This document shows positions 31,034 through 41,162 of a stretch of 64,000 bases of DNA, one piece after another. Source of the DNA: Curtobacterium poinsettiae (GTDB lineage: Bacteria > Actinomycetota > Actinomycetes > Actinomycetales > Microbacteriaceae); contig NZ_CP106879.1 of assembly GCF_025677645.1 (NCBI RefSeq), positions 2,976,001 to 3,040,000 of the forward strand, in the 5' to 3' direction. Position numbers and translations under genes: made by a program. The notes under the pieces are model-generated. The model saw only the letters and a list, made by a program, of their open reading frames with translations, was not told where the DNA came from and did not search any database. Position 1 is the stretch's first letter, and each line of letters opens with the position of its first letter.

Positions 31034-34000
31034 ACCGCGTCGTGCACCGGCCCGCCCGGGTCTCAACCCCGCTCGTCCGTCCCGAGGCCGACCAACTCGC
31101 CCCGCCACCGCAGCTCCCGGAGGGGCCGAGTGGCGGCCTCCCGCTGCAGTCGCTGCTGCCGGTCGTCGGTGCGATCTCGTCGGTCGTGATGATGGTCGTG
31201 CTCCGAGGAAACAACCCGGTGCTCATGGTCGTCGCCGCCCTGGTCTTCGTGGTCGCCCTCGTCGGCGGCCTCGGCATGGCGTTCACCCAGCGGGGCAATG
31301 CCGTCCGGAACCGACGGACGCAGCGCGAGCGGTACCTCGACTACCTCGAGGAACTGCGCGGTGCACTGCGGACGCGGACGACCGCCGTCCGCGAGCGCGC
31401 CGAGCACGTCGACCCCGCACCTGACACCCTCCCCCGCCTCGTCGGTGACCCGGCACGCCTCTGGGAACGGCGGCGCACGCACGGTGACTTCCTGCGGGTC
31501 CGCGTCGGATCAGGTGACGTGGGGTGGCTCGACCTCGCCGTGCCGCCGGACCAGAACCCGGTGCAGCCTCTCGACCCGCTCATGCTCGCCGAGCTCGAGC
31601 AGGTCGCCGAACACTACGGCACCGTGCACGCCATGCCCATCGCGGTCCGACTCGACGGCGCCGGGGACGTCTCGGTCGTCGGTGACCGCGACGCCGTGCT
31701 CGAGGTCGCGCGGGCACTCGTCGTGCAGCTCGCAGCGCTGCACGCCCCGGACGACCTGCACCTCGCGGCGGCGTTCCCGGCGACGCACGCCGATGACTGG
31801 GACTGGTTCGACCTGCTCCCGCACGCACGGATGGACCGCACCTTCGACGGGCCGCTACGTGCGCGCCGGGTCGCCGAGGACGTCTCGGCGCTCGCACGCA
31901 CCCTCGCCGGCGAGTTGGGCGAACGCGCCCGGACCGCCGCGATGTACCGGCGGTCCGGCGACTCGGCCAAGCGCAGCGACCTGCCGCGCCTGGTGGTGTT
32001 CGCGGACGAGCACGGCGCCGTTGCCGTTCCGCTCGCGCTCCCCGAGGGCGAGACCCGGCCGGAGGACCTCCGGATCACGGTCGTGCACCTCGTCGCCGAC
32101 CGGCTGGACGAACCGTCGGACGTCCGGGTGCGGGTGACTGCGCGGTCGAACGCCCCGGGTGCCGACCGTGGCACGGGCTCCGGATCCGGTGCACGCACGA
32201 CGCTCCTCGAGATCGTCGACGCCCGCGACGTCGAGGAAGGTGAACCCGCACCGGTCCAGCTCGCTGTCTGCGACCCCGTCGCCCCGCCCCTCGTCACCGC
32301 CGTCGCACGAGCGCTCGCGCCCCTCCGTCTGTCCGCCGACACCGAGCAGCGTGCCGAGTCGTCGGCCGCCATCGGCGTCTCGGACCTGCTCGGGGTCGAC
32401 GACGTCGCCACGATCGACCCGGACCGCACCTGGCGACCCCGAGCCCCGCGGGACTTCCTGCGCGTGCCGATCGGTGTCGATGACTTCGGCGCTCCGCTGC
32501 TGCTCGACCTCAAGGAGTCGGCGCAGCTCGGCATGGGTCCGCACGGCATCTGCATCGGCGCGACCGGGTCCGGCAAAAGCGAGATGCTCCGCACCCTCGT
32601 GCTCGGCCTCGCGGTGTCACACCCGCCGGAGGACCTCGCGATGATCCTCGTCGACTACAAGGGCGGTGCCGCGTTCGCCCCGTTCGCCCGCCTCCCGCAC
32701 GTCGCGGGTCTCATCGACAACCTCGCCGACGACCCGCAGCTCACCCGGCGTGCTCGCGCGTCGATCGCCGGAGAGGTCCGACGGCGTCAGGAGATGCTGC
32801 GCGACGCCGGATCGGCGCCCTCGATCACGCACTACCGGGAGCTCCGCACCCAGCGACCGGACCTTCCGCCGATGCCGCACCTCGTGCTCGTCATCGACGA
32901 GTTCGGCGAGCTGCTCACCGCGGAACCCGAGTTCGTCGACCTGCTCCTCATGATCGGCCGCATCGGACGATCGATCGGCGTGCACCTGCTGCTCTCGAGC
33001 CAGCGCATCGAAGCCGGCAAGCTCCGCGGCCTCGACACGTACCTGTCCTACCGGCTCGGCCTGCGCACGTTCTCCGAAGCCGAGAGCCAGGTCGTGCTCG
33101 ACACGGGCGACGCGTTCCACCTGCCCGCGGTGCCCGGCTACGGCTACCTCAAGGTCGACACGAGCGTGTACACCCGGTTCCGATCCGGCTACGTGTCCGG
33201 CCCGGTCGAAGACGCCGCTCCCGCGTCGGCCGTCACCACGTCCGCGGTCGACACCGCCCCCGAGCCCTTCGAGCTGCCCGTCTACAACACGCTGGCCGCC
33301 GAGGACGACGGACCCGGTGAGGTCACGCTCGAGGCACCCGACGTCGGAAGGAGCGTCGTCGACGAGGCCGTCGAACGCCTCGACCGCGGCGACCGCGACA
33401 CCACGCCGGTGTGGCTGCCGCCGCTACCGACGCGTCTGGCACTCGGCGCCGTCCTCGACCCGAACGCCGTCTCCGACCCGACCGGGGTCACGGTGCCGAT
33501 CGGTTTGCTCGACGACCCCGCGCGGCAGCGACAGCGGCCGTGGATGCTCGACCTCACGCGCGGCGGCGGACACGTCGCCGTCATCGGGGCGCCCGGCTCC
33601 GGCCGGACCACGTTCCTCCGCACGCTGGCCGCATCGATCGCGTTGACCACCACGCCCCGGCAGGTCAGCGTCTACGGGATGGACCTCGCCGGCGGCGGCC
33701 TCGGCCGCATCGAGGGCTTCCCGCACGTCGGCGGTGTCGCCACGCGTGCCGACCGGAACCGCCTGCTCCGGCTGGTCGAGGAGCTGCAGGCGATGATCCG
33801 TCTGCGCGAACGGGTCTTCCGCGACCACGGCATCGACTCGCTCGCGATGCTCCGCACCCGGCACGCCGCCGGACGTGTCCCCGAACTGCAATCGGCGGAC
33901 GTGGTGCTCCTCGTCGACGGCTTCGGCGTGATGCGCACCGAGTTCGAGGAGCTCGAGGATGCTTTCGCCGACCTGATCCAGCGCGGCGGCAGCTTCGGCA

Positions 34001-35094
34001 TCCACGTCGTCCTCGGGCTCACCCGGTGGAACGAACTCCGGCTCGCGAGCCAGCCACTGATCGGGCAGCGGTTCGAAATGCGCCTCAACGACCCGGCAGA
34101 CTCCACGATCGCCCGCGCCGCCGCGGCGACCCTGAAGTCCGGCGAGCCCGGTCGTGTCCTCACGGACGGCGAGTTGTTCGGCCAGGTGGCCCTGCCGGTG
34201 CTCGACGACGTGGAGGACGGTGTGGTCGGCGACGAACTCGGCGCCCTCGCCCGGCGGGTCGCCGACAGCTGGGGCGGTCCGGCTGCCGCGCCGATCCGCC
34301 TGCTCCCGGAGTCGTTTGACCCGGCCGAGCTCCCGGACCCGCTCGACACCCCGACGAGGGTGCCGTTCGCGCTCCGCCAGGACACGATGGACTTCGTGGC
34401 GTTCGACCCGGCCGTCGACCAGCACCTGCTGGTGTTCGGTGACACCGCCAGTGGTAAGACCGCACTCCTCCGGGGGCTGGCGGCCGGGTTCATGGATCGT
34501 TCGACGCCGGACGAGCTCGTCCTCGCCTTCATGGACGTCCGCGGCAGCGCTGCGGCAGGGACGCCGGACGACTTCCTCGGCGGGCACGCGGCGAACGGCC
34601 GGGACGCCCGCGGGCTCGCCGCGGCCATCGCCGCCGAGCTCGAGCAGCGCGCAGCCGGCACGTCCACCGGCCCGCGGCCGCGCATCGTGGTGCTCGTCGA
34701 CGACTACGACATCGTCGCCTCGGCCGGCACCGACCCGCTCGCGCCCCTCATGCCGTACCTGCCGTCGGCGCGTGACCTCGGGCTCCACGTCGTGCTCACG
34801 CGGCCCGTCGCCGGTGCGGCACGCGCGATGTACGACACCGTGATCCAGTCGATCCGCGACTCGGGTGCGACCGGGCTCGTGCTGAGCGGCGAGCGGTCGG
34901 AGGGGCAGGTGTTCCCGAAGGTCTACGCGGAGCAGTTCCCGCCCGGCCGCGGGCGTCTCGTCCGACGCGGGACGCCCGCACGAATCGTGCAGGTCGCCCA
35001 CTTCCCCACGGCGACGACCGTCACCCTGGCGCAGGCCGACCCCGCCGGTCAGACGACCGTGCTCGACCCGAAGGGAGCCGTCGATGCCCCGTGA
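31030..35094 (+). CDS. eccC: type VII secretion FtsK/SpoIIIE ATPase EccC (single chain)
   Basis: This 1354-residue ATPase motor recognises and exports Esx substrates. Two membrane helices lie near 45-90, followed by a linker and three FtsK/SpoIIIE domains. Domain 1 has GATGSGKSE (about 510) and LVLVIDEFGEL (about 618). Domain 2 has GAPGSGRTT (about 854), with Arg for the Walker lysine, and VLLVDGFG without the Glu. Domain 3 has GDTASGKTA (about 1137) and VVLVDDYD. So domain 1 looks fully canonical and domain 2 degenerate. EccCa and EccCb are fused. The GTG overlaps the preceding stop. Confidence 0.93.
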   Translation: MNRVVHRPARVSTPLVRPEADQLAPPPQLPEGPSGGLPLQSLLPVVGAISSVVMMVVLRGNNPVLMVVAALVFVVALVGGLGMAFTQRGNAVRNRRTQRERYLDYLEELRGALRTRTTAVRERAEHVDPAPDTLPRLVGDPARLWERRRTHGDFLRVRVGSGDVGWLDLAVPPDQNPVQPLDPLMLAELEQVAEHYGTVHAMPIAVRLDGAGDVSVVGDRDAVLEVARALVVQLAALHAPDDLHLAAAFPATHADDWDWFDLLPHARMDRTFDGPLRARRVAEDVSALARTLAGELGERARTAAMYRRSGDSAKRSDLPRLVVFADEHGAVAVPLALPEGETRPEDLRITVVHLVADRLDEPSDVRVRVTARSNAPGADRGTGSGSGARTTLLEIVDARDVEEGEPAPVQLAVCDPVAPPLVTAVARALAPLRLSADTEQRAESSAAIGVSDLLGVDDVATIDPDRTWRPRAPRDFLRVPIGVDDFGAPLLLDLKESAQLGMGPHGICIGATGSGKSEMLRTLVLGLAVSHPPEDLAMILVDYKGGAAFAPFARLPHVAGLIDNLADDPQLTRRARASIAGEVRRRQEMLRDAGSAPSITHYRELRTQRPDLPPMPHLVLVIDEFGELLTAEPEFVDLLLMIGRIGRSIGVHLLLSSQRIEAGKLRGLDTYLSYRLGLRTFSEAESQVVLDTGDAFHLPAVPGYGYLKVDTSVYTRFRSGYVSGPVEDAAPASAVTTSAVDTAPEPFELPVYNTLAAEDDGPGEVTLEAPDVGRSVVDEAVERLDRGDRDTTPVWLPPLPTRLALGAVLDPNAVSDPTGVTVPIGLLDDPARQRQRPWMLDLTRGGGHVAVIGAPGSGRTTFLRTLAASIALTTTPRQVSVYGMDLAGGGLGRIEGFPHVGGVATRADRNRLLRLVEELQAMIRLRERVFRDHGIDSLAMLRTRHAAGRVPELQSADVVLLVDGFGVMRTEFEELEDAFADLIQRGGSFGIHVVLGLTRWNELRLASQPLIGQRFEMRLNDPADSTIARAAAATLKSGEPGRVLTDGELFGQVALPVLDDVEDGVVGDELGALARRVADSWGGPAAAPIRLLPESFDPAELPDPLDTPTRVPFALRQDTMDFVAFDPAVDQHLLVFGDTASGKTALLRGLAAGFMDRSTPDELVLAFMDVRGSAAAGTPDDFLGGHAANGRDARGLAAAIAAELEQRAAGTSTGPRPRIVVLVDDYDIVASAGTDPLAPLMPYLPSARDLGLHVVLTRPVAGAARAMYDTVIQSIRDSGATGLVLSGERSEGQVFPKVYAEQFPPGRGRLVRRGTPARIVQVAHFPTATTVTLAQADPAGQTTVLDPKGAVDAP

Positions 35095-35428
35095 GGTGAA
35101 CCTCCTGTCCGCTGCGGCTCCGTCGTCGCTCGCTCTGGTCGAGGCCGGAGCGCGGATCGCGCCGGATCTGCGGGTGCGAACGCTCGACCGCGTGGTCACC
35201 GAGATCGTCGACGACCGCGGGCGTGCCGTCCTGAGTGTCCAGATGCCCGAGCGTGTCGACAACGCCGCCGAGATCGCACGACTCGCCCCGTGGGCGACGC
35301 TCGCCGCACCCGTCTGGTGGACAGAGGCCTGGGTTCCGTGGGGGCCGACGGGCGAGGTCGGTGTGGCGATCGTCCGGGCCTTGGCAACGTCGATCGACGC
35401 CCAGCTCCTCGTGGAGAACGGCTCGTGA
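35084..35428 (+). CDS. small unknown protein of the ESX cluster
   Basis: This 114-residue soluble protein (MPREVNLLSAAAPSSLALVE, later PWATLAAPVWWTEAW) is not recognised. It overlaps eccC by 11 bases and the next gene by four, so it is translated with them. It has no membrane segment or metal motif. Position alone links it to secretion. Confidence 0.65.
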   Translation: MPREVNLLSAAAPSSLALVEAGARIAPDLRVRTLDRVVTEIVDDRGRAVLSVQMPERVDNAAEIARLAPWATLAAPVWWTEAWVPWGPTGEVGVAIVRALATSIDAQLLVENGS

Positions 35429-36033
35429 GCACCCCACTCCCGACCTCAGGTCCGCTGCCGCCGATGCCTGGCTCGCGGCGGGCCGCCGCGCAGCGCGCCC
35501 GGACGGTGCTCGTCACCGGGGTCGCCGGGGGCACCGGGACGACGACCGTCGCAGCACTCCTCGCCGATGCGATCGGCGGACGTCTCGACGTGGTTGTGCA
35601 GGCGACGGACCACTCCGGTGGCGAGCTCGCCGCACGACTCCCCACCCTGCAACCAGCCACCTCACGCGTGACGGTGCACGACATGGGGGCGCATGTCGAC
35701 CCTGCCGTCGTGCTCGCGGCGACGCCGGAGAACTCCCTCGTCGTGGTCGGGCGGGCCACTGCCGACGGTGCAGCGGAGGTCCGGGCAGCGCTCGCGTCCA
35801 TCGCCGAGGCTCCGGATCCGGCGCTCGTCGGCCGATCGGTCGTGGTGCTCGTGGACCGCGGCGTGACACGCGATCCGGTGGACACCCGTCAACTGGACGA
35901 TACGGGAGTCGCGGCGGTCCTCGTGCTGCGCGCCGACCGCGCTCTCAGCCGGCCCGGTCGGATCCAGGTGGGAGCGATCAGCGACACCACGATCGCGACG
36001 GTGTCGGGTCTGCTCACGGCCCTGGGTTGGTAG
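35425..36033 (+). CDS. second ParA-like protein of the ESX cluster, P-loop lysine missing
   Basis: This 202-residue protein has VLVTGVAGGTGTTTVAALLADAI (28-50), a ParA-type P-loop with Thr where the catalytic Lys is expected, followed by a beta-alpha core (NSLVVVGRAT, VVVLVDRG). It starts at GTG overlapping the small unknown gene and is the last gene before a large palindromic terminator. Together with the protein at 30179 it makes a pair of apparently lysine-less ParA-like proteins flanking EccC. Confidence 0.7.
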   Translation: MSTPLPTSGPLPPMPGSRRAAAQRARTVLVTGVAGGTGTTTVAALLADAIGGRLDVVVQATDHSGGELAARLPTLQPATSRVTVHDMGAHVDPAVVLAATPENSLVVVGRATADGAAEVRAALASIAEAPDPALVGRSVVVLVDRGVTRDPVDTRQLDDTGVAAVLVLRADRALSRPGRIQVGAISDTTIATVSGLLTALGW

Positions 36034-36048
36034 CCGTGACCGGTACGC

Positions 36049-36086
36049 ACGGGAGGCCCGTCACCAGCTGGTGACGGGCCTCCCGT
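36049..36086. terminator. perfect palindromic bidirectional terminator
   Basis: 19-base arms beginning ACGGGAGGCCCGTCACCAG pair with no mismatch, between convergent ESX and mtlD genes. The core GGGAGGCCCG is shared with the terminators at 42465 and 48467. Confidence 0.9.
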
Positions 36087-36105
36087 CGGGGAGACGCGGG
36101 CGTCG

Positions 36106-37263
36106 TCAGGCGCGCGCCTGGCGCACCCGGTCCGCGAACGCGGCGTGCAGCGGGTGCTCCGTGTCGAGCCCGGTGATCTGCGTGACCACGTCGGCGTCGG
36201 ATGTGTCCGACGCCAGCAGCGCCTGCAGTTCGACGCTCTGTTCGTCGTCCGCGACGTCGAAACGGAGCGCCGCTGCCATCGCGTCGAGGAGCGCGGTCGG
36301 CTCGGTACCGTCCTCGGCCAGCGCGGCGGCGGGCGAGACGAACCGCTCGTCGCGCGACAGCTTGCGGAGCGGCTGACGGCCGACGCGGGTCACCGTGTCG
36401 GGCAGGTGCGGGTTCTCGAACCGGCCGATGATCGCCTGCACGTACGCGCGGTGCACCTCGGGGTCGAGCTCGTGCCGGCGGATGAGCAGGTCGCTCGTCT
36501 CGGCGAGCACGGACTCGAGCTCGGAGCGCACGGCGGGGATCGCGATGGCGTCCGAGATCTTGTCGGCCCCGGCGACGAAGCCGTGGTACGCGACGGTGGC
36601 GTGTCCGGTGTTCACCGTGAAGAGCTTGCGCTCGATCGACGCCGCGAGGCCGTCGACGTAGTGCGCGCCGGGGATCTCCGGCTCGTTCCCACCGAACGGC
36701 GTGCGGTCGATGGCCCACTCGTAGTAGGTCTCGACGGTGACGTCGAGTCCGCCGCCCTCGGGCTGTGCGGGCACGATGCGGTCGACGGCGGTGTTCGCGA
36801 AGACGGCCTTCGCGAGGGCCGCGTCGCGGCCGTCCTCGGGCAGGGCCGCGACGATGAACTCGCGCAGGCGGTCCGTGGCGTTCAGGGCGTTCTCGCACGC
36901 CATGACCGCGATCGGCGCGGCGTCCGCGTCGCGGGCGACGAGCGCGCGGGCGATCACCGGTGCGATGAACCTCAGGACGTTCGGGCCGACGGCGCACGTG
37001 ACGACCGCGGCGGTCGCGATCTCGGCGACCACGCCGTCCTCGTCCTGCGCGCTGTTCAGCGCACGGAAGTTCGTGACCTCGTGGTCCTGGGCGCCGGCCC
37101 CGACCTCGTGCACGGTGTACGAGTCGGCTGCGGCCAGAGCGTCGATGAGCGGTGCGGCGACGTCGGCGAAGACGACCTCGTACCCGGCCTCGTGGAGCAG
37201 GAGCCCGACGAAGCCGCGGCCGATGTTGCCGGCACCGAAGTGGACGGCGGTGCTGGTGCTCAC
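36106..37263 (-). CDS. mtlD: mannitol-1-phosphate 5-dehydrogenase
   Basis: This 385-residue NAD-dependent enzyme oxidises mannitol-1-phosphate to fructose-6-phosphate. It has an N-terminal Rossmann motif [11 protein letters not shown] (8-18), the family segment [10 protein letters not shown] and a C-terminal helical domain. The start overlaps the mtlF stop by four bases. It completes the pathway begun by MtlA and MtlF. Confidence 0.95.
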   Translation of the reverse strand: MSTSTAVHFGAGNIGRGFVGLLLHEAGYEVVFADVAAPLIDALAAADSYTVHEVGAGAQDHEVTNFRALNSAQDEDGVVAEIATAAVVTCAVGPNVLRFIAPVIARALVARDADAAPIAVMACENALNATDRLREFIVAALPEDGRDAALAKAVFANTAVDRIVPAQPEGGGLDVTVETYYEWAIDRTPFGGNEPEIPGAHYVDGLAASIERKLFTVNTGHATVAYHGFVAGADKISDAIAIPAVRSELESVLAETSDLLIRRHELDPEVHRAYVQAIIGRFENPHLPDTVTRVGRQPLRKLSRDERFVSPAAALAEDGTEPTALLDAMAAALRFDVADDEQSVELQALLASDTSDADVVTQITGLDTEHPLHAAFADRVRQARA

Positions 37264-37697
37264 TCGTTGACCTCGCCGAGGATCGACAGGATCGCTGCGG
37301 TGTCCTGGGCGTCGGTGAGCTTCTGGACCTCGTCCTCGTCCGAGAACACGATCGCGATCTTCGACAGGATGTCGAGGTGCTCGTTGTTCACACCGGCGAT
37401 GCCGACGACGAAGCGCACGGGGTTGCCGTCCCAGTCGATCGGGCTGGCGTAGCGGATGAACGACAGGGCGGACGACTTGATGGCGTCCTTCGCGTCGTTG
37501 GTGCCGTGCGGGATGGCGAGGAAGTTGCCCATGTAGGTGGACACGCTCTTCTCGCGCTCGAGCATCGCCGGGTAGTAGTCGGCCGTGACCGCGCCCGCAG
37601 CCTCGAGGATCTCGGCCGCCTCCTTCATCGCCTCCGACTTGGTCGGCGCGGTGTCCTCGGTGTGGATGCGGATCTGGCTCTCCTGCAGGACGGGCAT
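37260..37697 (-). CDS. mtlF: PTS mannitol-specific IIA component
   Basis: This 145-residue protein has the phospho-accepting His64 in [11 protein letters not shown] and the usual IIA(Mtl) length. It takes phosphate from HPr and passes it to the IIB domain of MtlA. The ATG has AAGGAG nearby. It is separated from mtlA by a strong hairpin and overlaps mtlD. Confidence 0.95.
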   Translation of the reverse strand: MPVLQESQIRIHTEDTAPTKSEAMKEAAEILEAAGAVTADYYPAMLEREKSVSTYMGNFLAIPHGTNDAKDAIKSSALSFIRYASPIDWDGNPVRFVVGIAGVNNEHLDILSKIAIVFSDEDEVQKLTDAQDTAAILSILGEVNE

Positions 37698-37727
37698 CGG
37701 GGGTTCTCCTTGTGTTGAGGACGAGAT

Positions 37728-37756
37728 GGAGGGGACGGGTCAGCCCCGTCCCCTCC
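37728..37756 (-). terminator. hairpin between mtlA and mtlF
   Basis: GGAGGGGACGGG and CCCGTCCCCTCC form a perfect 12-base stem with a five-base loop, 30 bases past the mtlA stop. It may attenuate readthrough into mtlFD or stabilise the mtlA mRNA end. Confidence 0.75.
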
Positions 37757-37785
37757 GATACTGCACTTCGTTACTGGTTGTGGCG

Positions 37786-39342
37786 TTACTGGTTCTTGAG
37801 CTGCTCGACGACCTGGTCGTACTGCGGCGCGTTCATGAAGTTGCCGACCGACACGTGCTGCGCGTTCGGGTTCTTCTGCTTGGCGCGGTCCGTCAGTTCT
37901 TCCTGCGTGATGATCAGGTCCTCGTCACCGGACAGGTTCGCGATCGCCTTGTTGGAGACCGTGACCCCTTCGATGCCCGCCTTCTTGATCTTGTTGCGCA
38001 GGACGCTGGCACCCATCGCACTCGAGCCCATGCCGGCGTCGCAGGCGAAGACCAGGTTCTGGACCTTCGTCGCCGTCGCCGTGTTCGCCGAGCCGACGCC
38101 GCCGAGGGAGGCCTCGGCTTCTTCCTCGTTGGCCGGGGAGTTGTTGCCGAGCAGGCCGGCGGTCGCCGAGTTGACGTCGCGGCCCTTGTTGGCCTGGAGC
38201 TTCGCCATGGCGGCGCTCATGTCACCGCCGCCGTTCGCCAGGTCGCGCTTGCGGCTGGCGAGCAGGAAGAAGGACGAGACCGCGAACGACACCGCGGCGG
38301 ACAGGACGACCGACAGGATCACGCCGAGGAAGCTGTTGCGCTCGGTGGCGCCGAGCACCGCGAAGATCGAGCCGGGCGACGCCGGGGCGACGAGGCCGGA
38401 CTGGAACGCCACGTTCGTGGCGACACCCGTGGCACCACCGAGGATGACGGCGATGAACAGGATCGGCTTCTGCAGCACGTACGGGAAGTAGATCTCGTGG
38501 ATGCCACCGAAGAACTGGATGATGATCGCGCCGGGAGCGGTCGAGCGGGCGATGCCGACACCGAAGAAGGTGAATGCCAGCAGCAGACCGAGACCGGGGC
38601 CGGGGTTCGCCTCGAGCAGGAACAGGATCGACTTGCCGGACTCGGCGACCTGCGCCGCGCCGAGCTGGTCGAGCACACCGTGGTTGATGGCGTTGTTCAG
38701 GAAGAAGACCTTCGCCGGCTCGATGATGACGCTGGCGAGCGGCAGGAGCGAGTGCTGCACGAGGAAGTCCACCGCGGAGCCGAGGCCCTCGGCGATGAGC
38801 TTGAACAGCGGCGCGAGCCAGAAGAAACCGATCATCGCGAGGACGAAGCCCAGGATGCCGGCCGCGTAGTTGTTGACGAGCATCTCGAAGCCGGGCTTGA
38901 TCTTGCCGTCCCAGATCCGGTCGATCTGCTTGATCAGGTAGGCACCGAGCGGGCCACAGATCATCGCGCCGAGGATCATCGTGGTGCCGGAGGCCCCGAT
39001 GATGACGCCCATGGTCATGATCGACCCGACGACGGCACCGCGGGTGTCGTAGATCATCCGGCCGCCCTGGATGGCGATCGCGAGCGGGATCAGGTAGGTC
39101 AGGATCGGGCCGACGAGGCCGGGGTTGGCGACACCGGCCGTCTCACCGAACCCGCCGAGGACGCCGACGGGGGTCCACCCGGTCTCGATGAAGAAGGCCG
39201 TGATGATGCCCCACGCGATGAAGATCGCGATGTTGGGCATGACCATGCCGGAGAGGAACGTGCCGAACTTCTGAACGGCGACGCGTGCGCCGCCCCGCGA
39301 CTTCGCGGGTGCGTCGGGCGCTGCAACGGACGACGTTGTCAT
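37786..39342 (-). CDS. mtlA: PTS mannitol-specific IICB component
   Basis: This 518-residue membrane permease and phosphotransferase imports mannitol as mannitol-1-phosphate. The IIC domain (about 1-350) has FLSGMVMPNIAIFIAWG, NNAINHG and the GGIHEIYFPYV signature. A Gly/Ala linker follows, then a IIB domain with Cys434 in VFACDAGMGSSAMG. The IIA domain is separate (mtlF). The gene lies 68 bases after ptsI in the same direction. Confidence 0.96.
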   Translation of the reverse strand: MTTSSVAAPDAPAKSRGGARVAVQKFGTFLSGMVMPNIAIFIAWGIITAFFIETGWTPVGVLGGFGETAGVANPGLVGPILTYLIPLAIAIQGGRMIYDTRGAVVGSIMTMGVIIGASGTTMILGAMICGPLGAYLIKQIDRIWDGKIKPGFEMLVNNYAAGILGFVLAMIGFFWLAPLFKLIAEGLGSAVDFLVQHSLLPLASVIIEPAKVFFLNNAINHGVLDQLGAAQVAESGKSILFLLEANPGPGLGLLLAFTFFGVGIARSTAPGAIIIQFFGGIHEIYFPYVLQKPILFIAVILGGATGVATNVAFQSGLVAPASPGSIFAVLGATERNSFLGVILSVVLSAAVSFAVSSFFLLASRKRDLANGGGDMSAAMAKLQANKGRDVNSATAGLLGNNSPANEEEAEASLGGVGSANTATATKVQNLVFACDAGMGSSAMGASVLRNKIKKAGIEGVTVSNKAIANLSGDEDLIITQEELTDRAKQKNPNAQHVSVGNFMNAPQYDQVVEQLKNQ

Positions 39343-39410
39343 GTGCGGTGACTTTCTGTGTGGTGGAGCTGCTGCGTGGTGATGGGACGGGTGGTGCTGG
39401 GGGTGGTGGC

Positions 39411-41069
39411 TCAGGCGGCGTGCGTCGCGGCCGCGGCAGCGGACTTCGCGGCCGCCGCCGTGCTCGCGGCGAGTGCCGCCGTCGCCATCTCGCGGGCCTG
39501 TTCGAGCGTGTAGCGGCCGAGTTCGGCGCGCACGTCGGCCAGAGCCGCGGGGGTCATGGAGAGGGTGGTGGCGCCGAGACCGACCAGGACGACGGCGAGC
39601 AGCGGGTCGGCTGCTGCTTCACCGCAGATCCCGACGGCCTTGCCGGCGGTCGCGCCCGCGGAGCCGAGCTGCGCGACGAGGCGCAGGACGGCGGGGTGCC
39701 ACGGGTCCTGGTAGGACGCGACGGTGCCGAGCATGCGGTCGGCAGCCATCGTGTACTGGGTCAGGTCGTTCGTGCCGATCGACACGAAGTCGGCGTTCTG
39801 GAACACCTGCTCGGCCATCAGCGCGAGCGACGGCACCTCGGCCATGACACCAGCGGTGCGGATGCCGAGTTCGCGGGCCAGGGTGACGAAGTACTCGGTC
39901 TCCTCGGCGTCGGCGACCATCGGGGCCATGACCCACAGGTCGGCCTCGGTCGCGGCGTCGGCCTGGGCGAGCGCGGTGAGCTGGTCGCGCAGGACCTCGG
40001 GGTGGTTCCGCAGCGCACGCAGGCCGCGGCGCCCGAGGGCCGGGTTCTCCTCGTCCTTGTCGGTGAGGAACGGCAGGGGCTTGTCGGCGCCGGCGTCGAG
40101 CGCGCGCACGACGACCTTCTTGCCGGGGAACGCCGCGAGGAGCTGGCGGTACGACTCGGTCTGCTCGTCGACCGTGGGGGCCTTCGGCGAGTCGAGGAAG
40201 AGGAACTCGGTGCGGAAGAGCCCCACGCCCTCCGCACCGAGAGCAACGGCGCCGGCGGCGTCGGCGGGGCTGCCGAGGTTCGCGAGCAGGGGCACGACGT
40301 GGCCGTCAGCGAGCGCACCGGCGGTGAGCGGTGCCGCTGCGGCGGCGAGACGGTCGGCGATGCGCTGCTCGACCTCGGCCACGAGCTCCGCGGAAGGGTC
40401 GGTCACGACGGTGCCGGCGAGGGCGTCCACGACGACGGACTGGCCGTCGGCCAGGTCGTCGGCGCCGGTCACGCCGACGATGGCGGTGATGCCCTTGGCG
40501 CGGGCGAGGATCGCGGTGTGCGACGTCGGGCCGCCGTCGCGGGTGACGAGCGCGAGCACCTTCTCGAGGTCGAGCAGCGCGGTGTCCGCCGGGGCGAGGT
40601 CGCGGGCGACGAGGACGAAGGGGGTGTCCGACTCGGGGACGCCGGGTGCGTGCACGCCGCGGAGCTTGGCGATGATGCGCTGGGCGACGTCGTCGAGGTC
40701 GGCCGCGCGCTCCCCCATGTAGCCGCCCATGCCGACGAGCAGGTCGCGGAACTGGGCGAACGCCTCGTACACCGCGCGCTCGGCGTTGGTACCACCGTCG
40801 ATGCGGGCGTGCACGTCGTCGAGGAGCGTCGGGTCCTGCGCCATGAGCGCCTGGGCCTCGAGCACGGCCTGGGCGTCGCCACCGGCGAGCTGTCCGCGCT
40901 TGTTGAGGTCGTCCGCCACGGCGGCCAGTGCGTCGTGCACGGCCTGTTTCGCGTCCTCCGCCGAACCCACCAGGGCGTCCTTCGACGGTTCGCCGAGCGG
41001 GTCAGCCATCCGGAGCACGGGGCCGTGGGCAACGCCACGGCCGACGCCGGTGCCGAGCAGTTCGGACAT
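39411..41069 (-). CDS. ptsI: PTS phosphoenolpyruvate-protein phosphotransferase (Enzyme I)
   Basis: This 552-residue enzyme starts the PTS chain by moving phosphate from PEP to HPr. The active His184 lies in TRDGGPTSHTAIL, the metal/PEP site in GLFRTEFLF and the catalytic Cys in GICGEAAADP. The C-terminus is an Ala-rich tail of about 20 residues. The ATG at 41069 has AAGGAG six bases upstream, which decides against the in-frame codons further up. It heads the run ptsI-mtlA-mtlF-mtlD. Confidence 0.96.
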   Translation of the reverse strand: MSELLGTGVGRGVAHGPVLRMADPLGEPSKDALVGSAEDAKQAVHDALAAVADDLNKRGQLAGGDAQAVLEAQALMAQDPTLLDDVHARIDGGTNAERAVYEAFAQFRDLLVGMGGYMGERAADLDDVAQRIIAKLRGVHAPGVPESDTPFVLVARDLAPADTALLDLEKVLALVTRDGGPTSHTAILARAKGITAIVGVTGADDLADGQSVVVDALAGTVVTDPSAELVAEVEQRIADRLAAAAAPLTAGALADGHVVPLLANLGSPADAAGAVALGAEGVGLFRTEFLFLDSPKAPTVDEQTESYRQLLAAFPGKKVVVRALDAGADKPLPFLTDKDEENPALGRRGLRALRNHPEVLRDQLTALAQADAATEADLWVMAPMVADAEETEYFVTLARELGIRTAGVMAEVPSLALMAEQVFQNADFVSIGTNDLTQYTMAADRMLGTVASYQDPWHPAVLRLVAQLGSAGATAGKAVGICGEAAADPLLAVVLVGLGATTLSMTPAALADVRAELGRYTLEQAREMATAALAASTAAAAKSAAAAATHAA

Positions 41070-41162
41070 TCGAGACTCCTTCATCTCACACGCGCTTGCG
41101 GTGGGGTGGATCGTTCGGTGCACACGACACGGGAACGGACCACGCCCGTGCGGCTGAGCAGC

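Noticed and set aside
36049..36086. Perfect palindrome considered as a mobile-element end or attachment site
   Set aside because: It lies between convergent genes, shares a core with other gene-end hairpins and has no transposase or integrase nearby.
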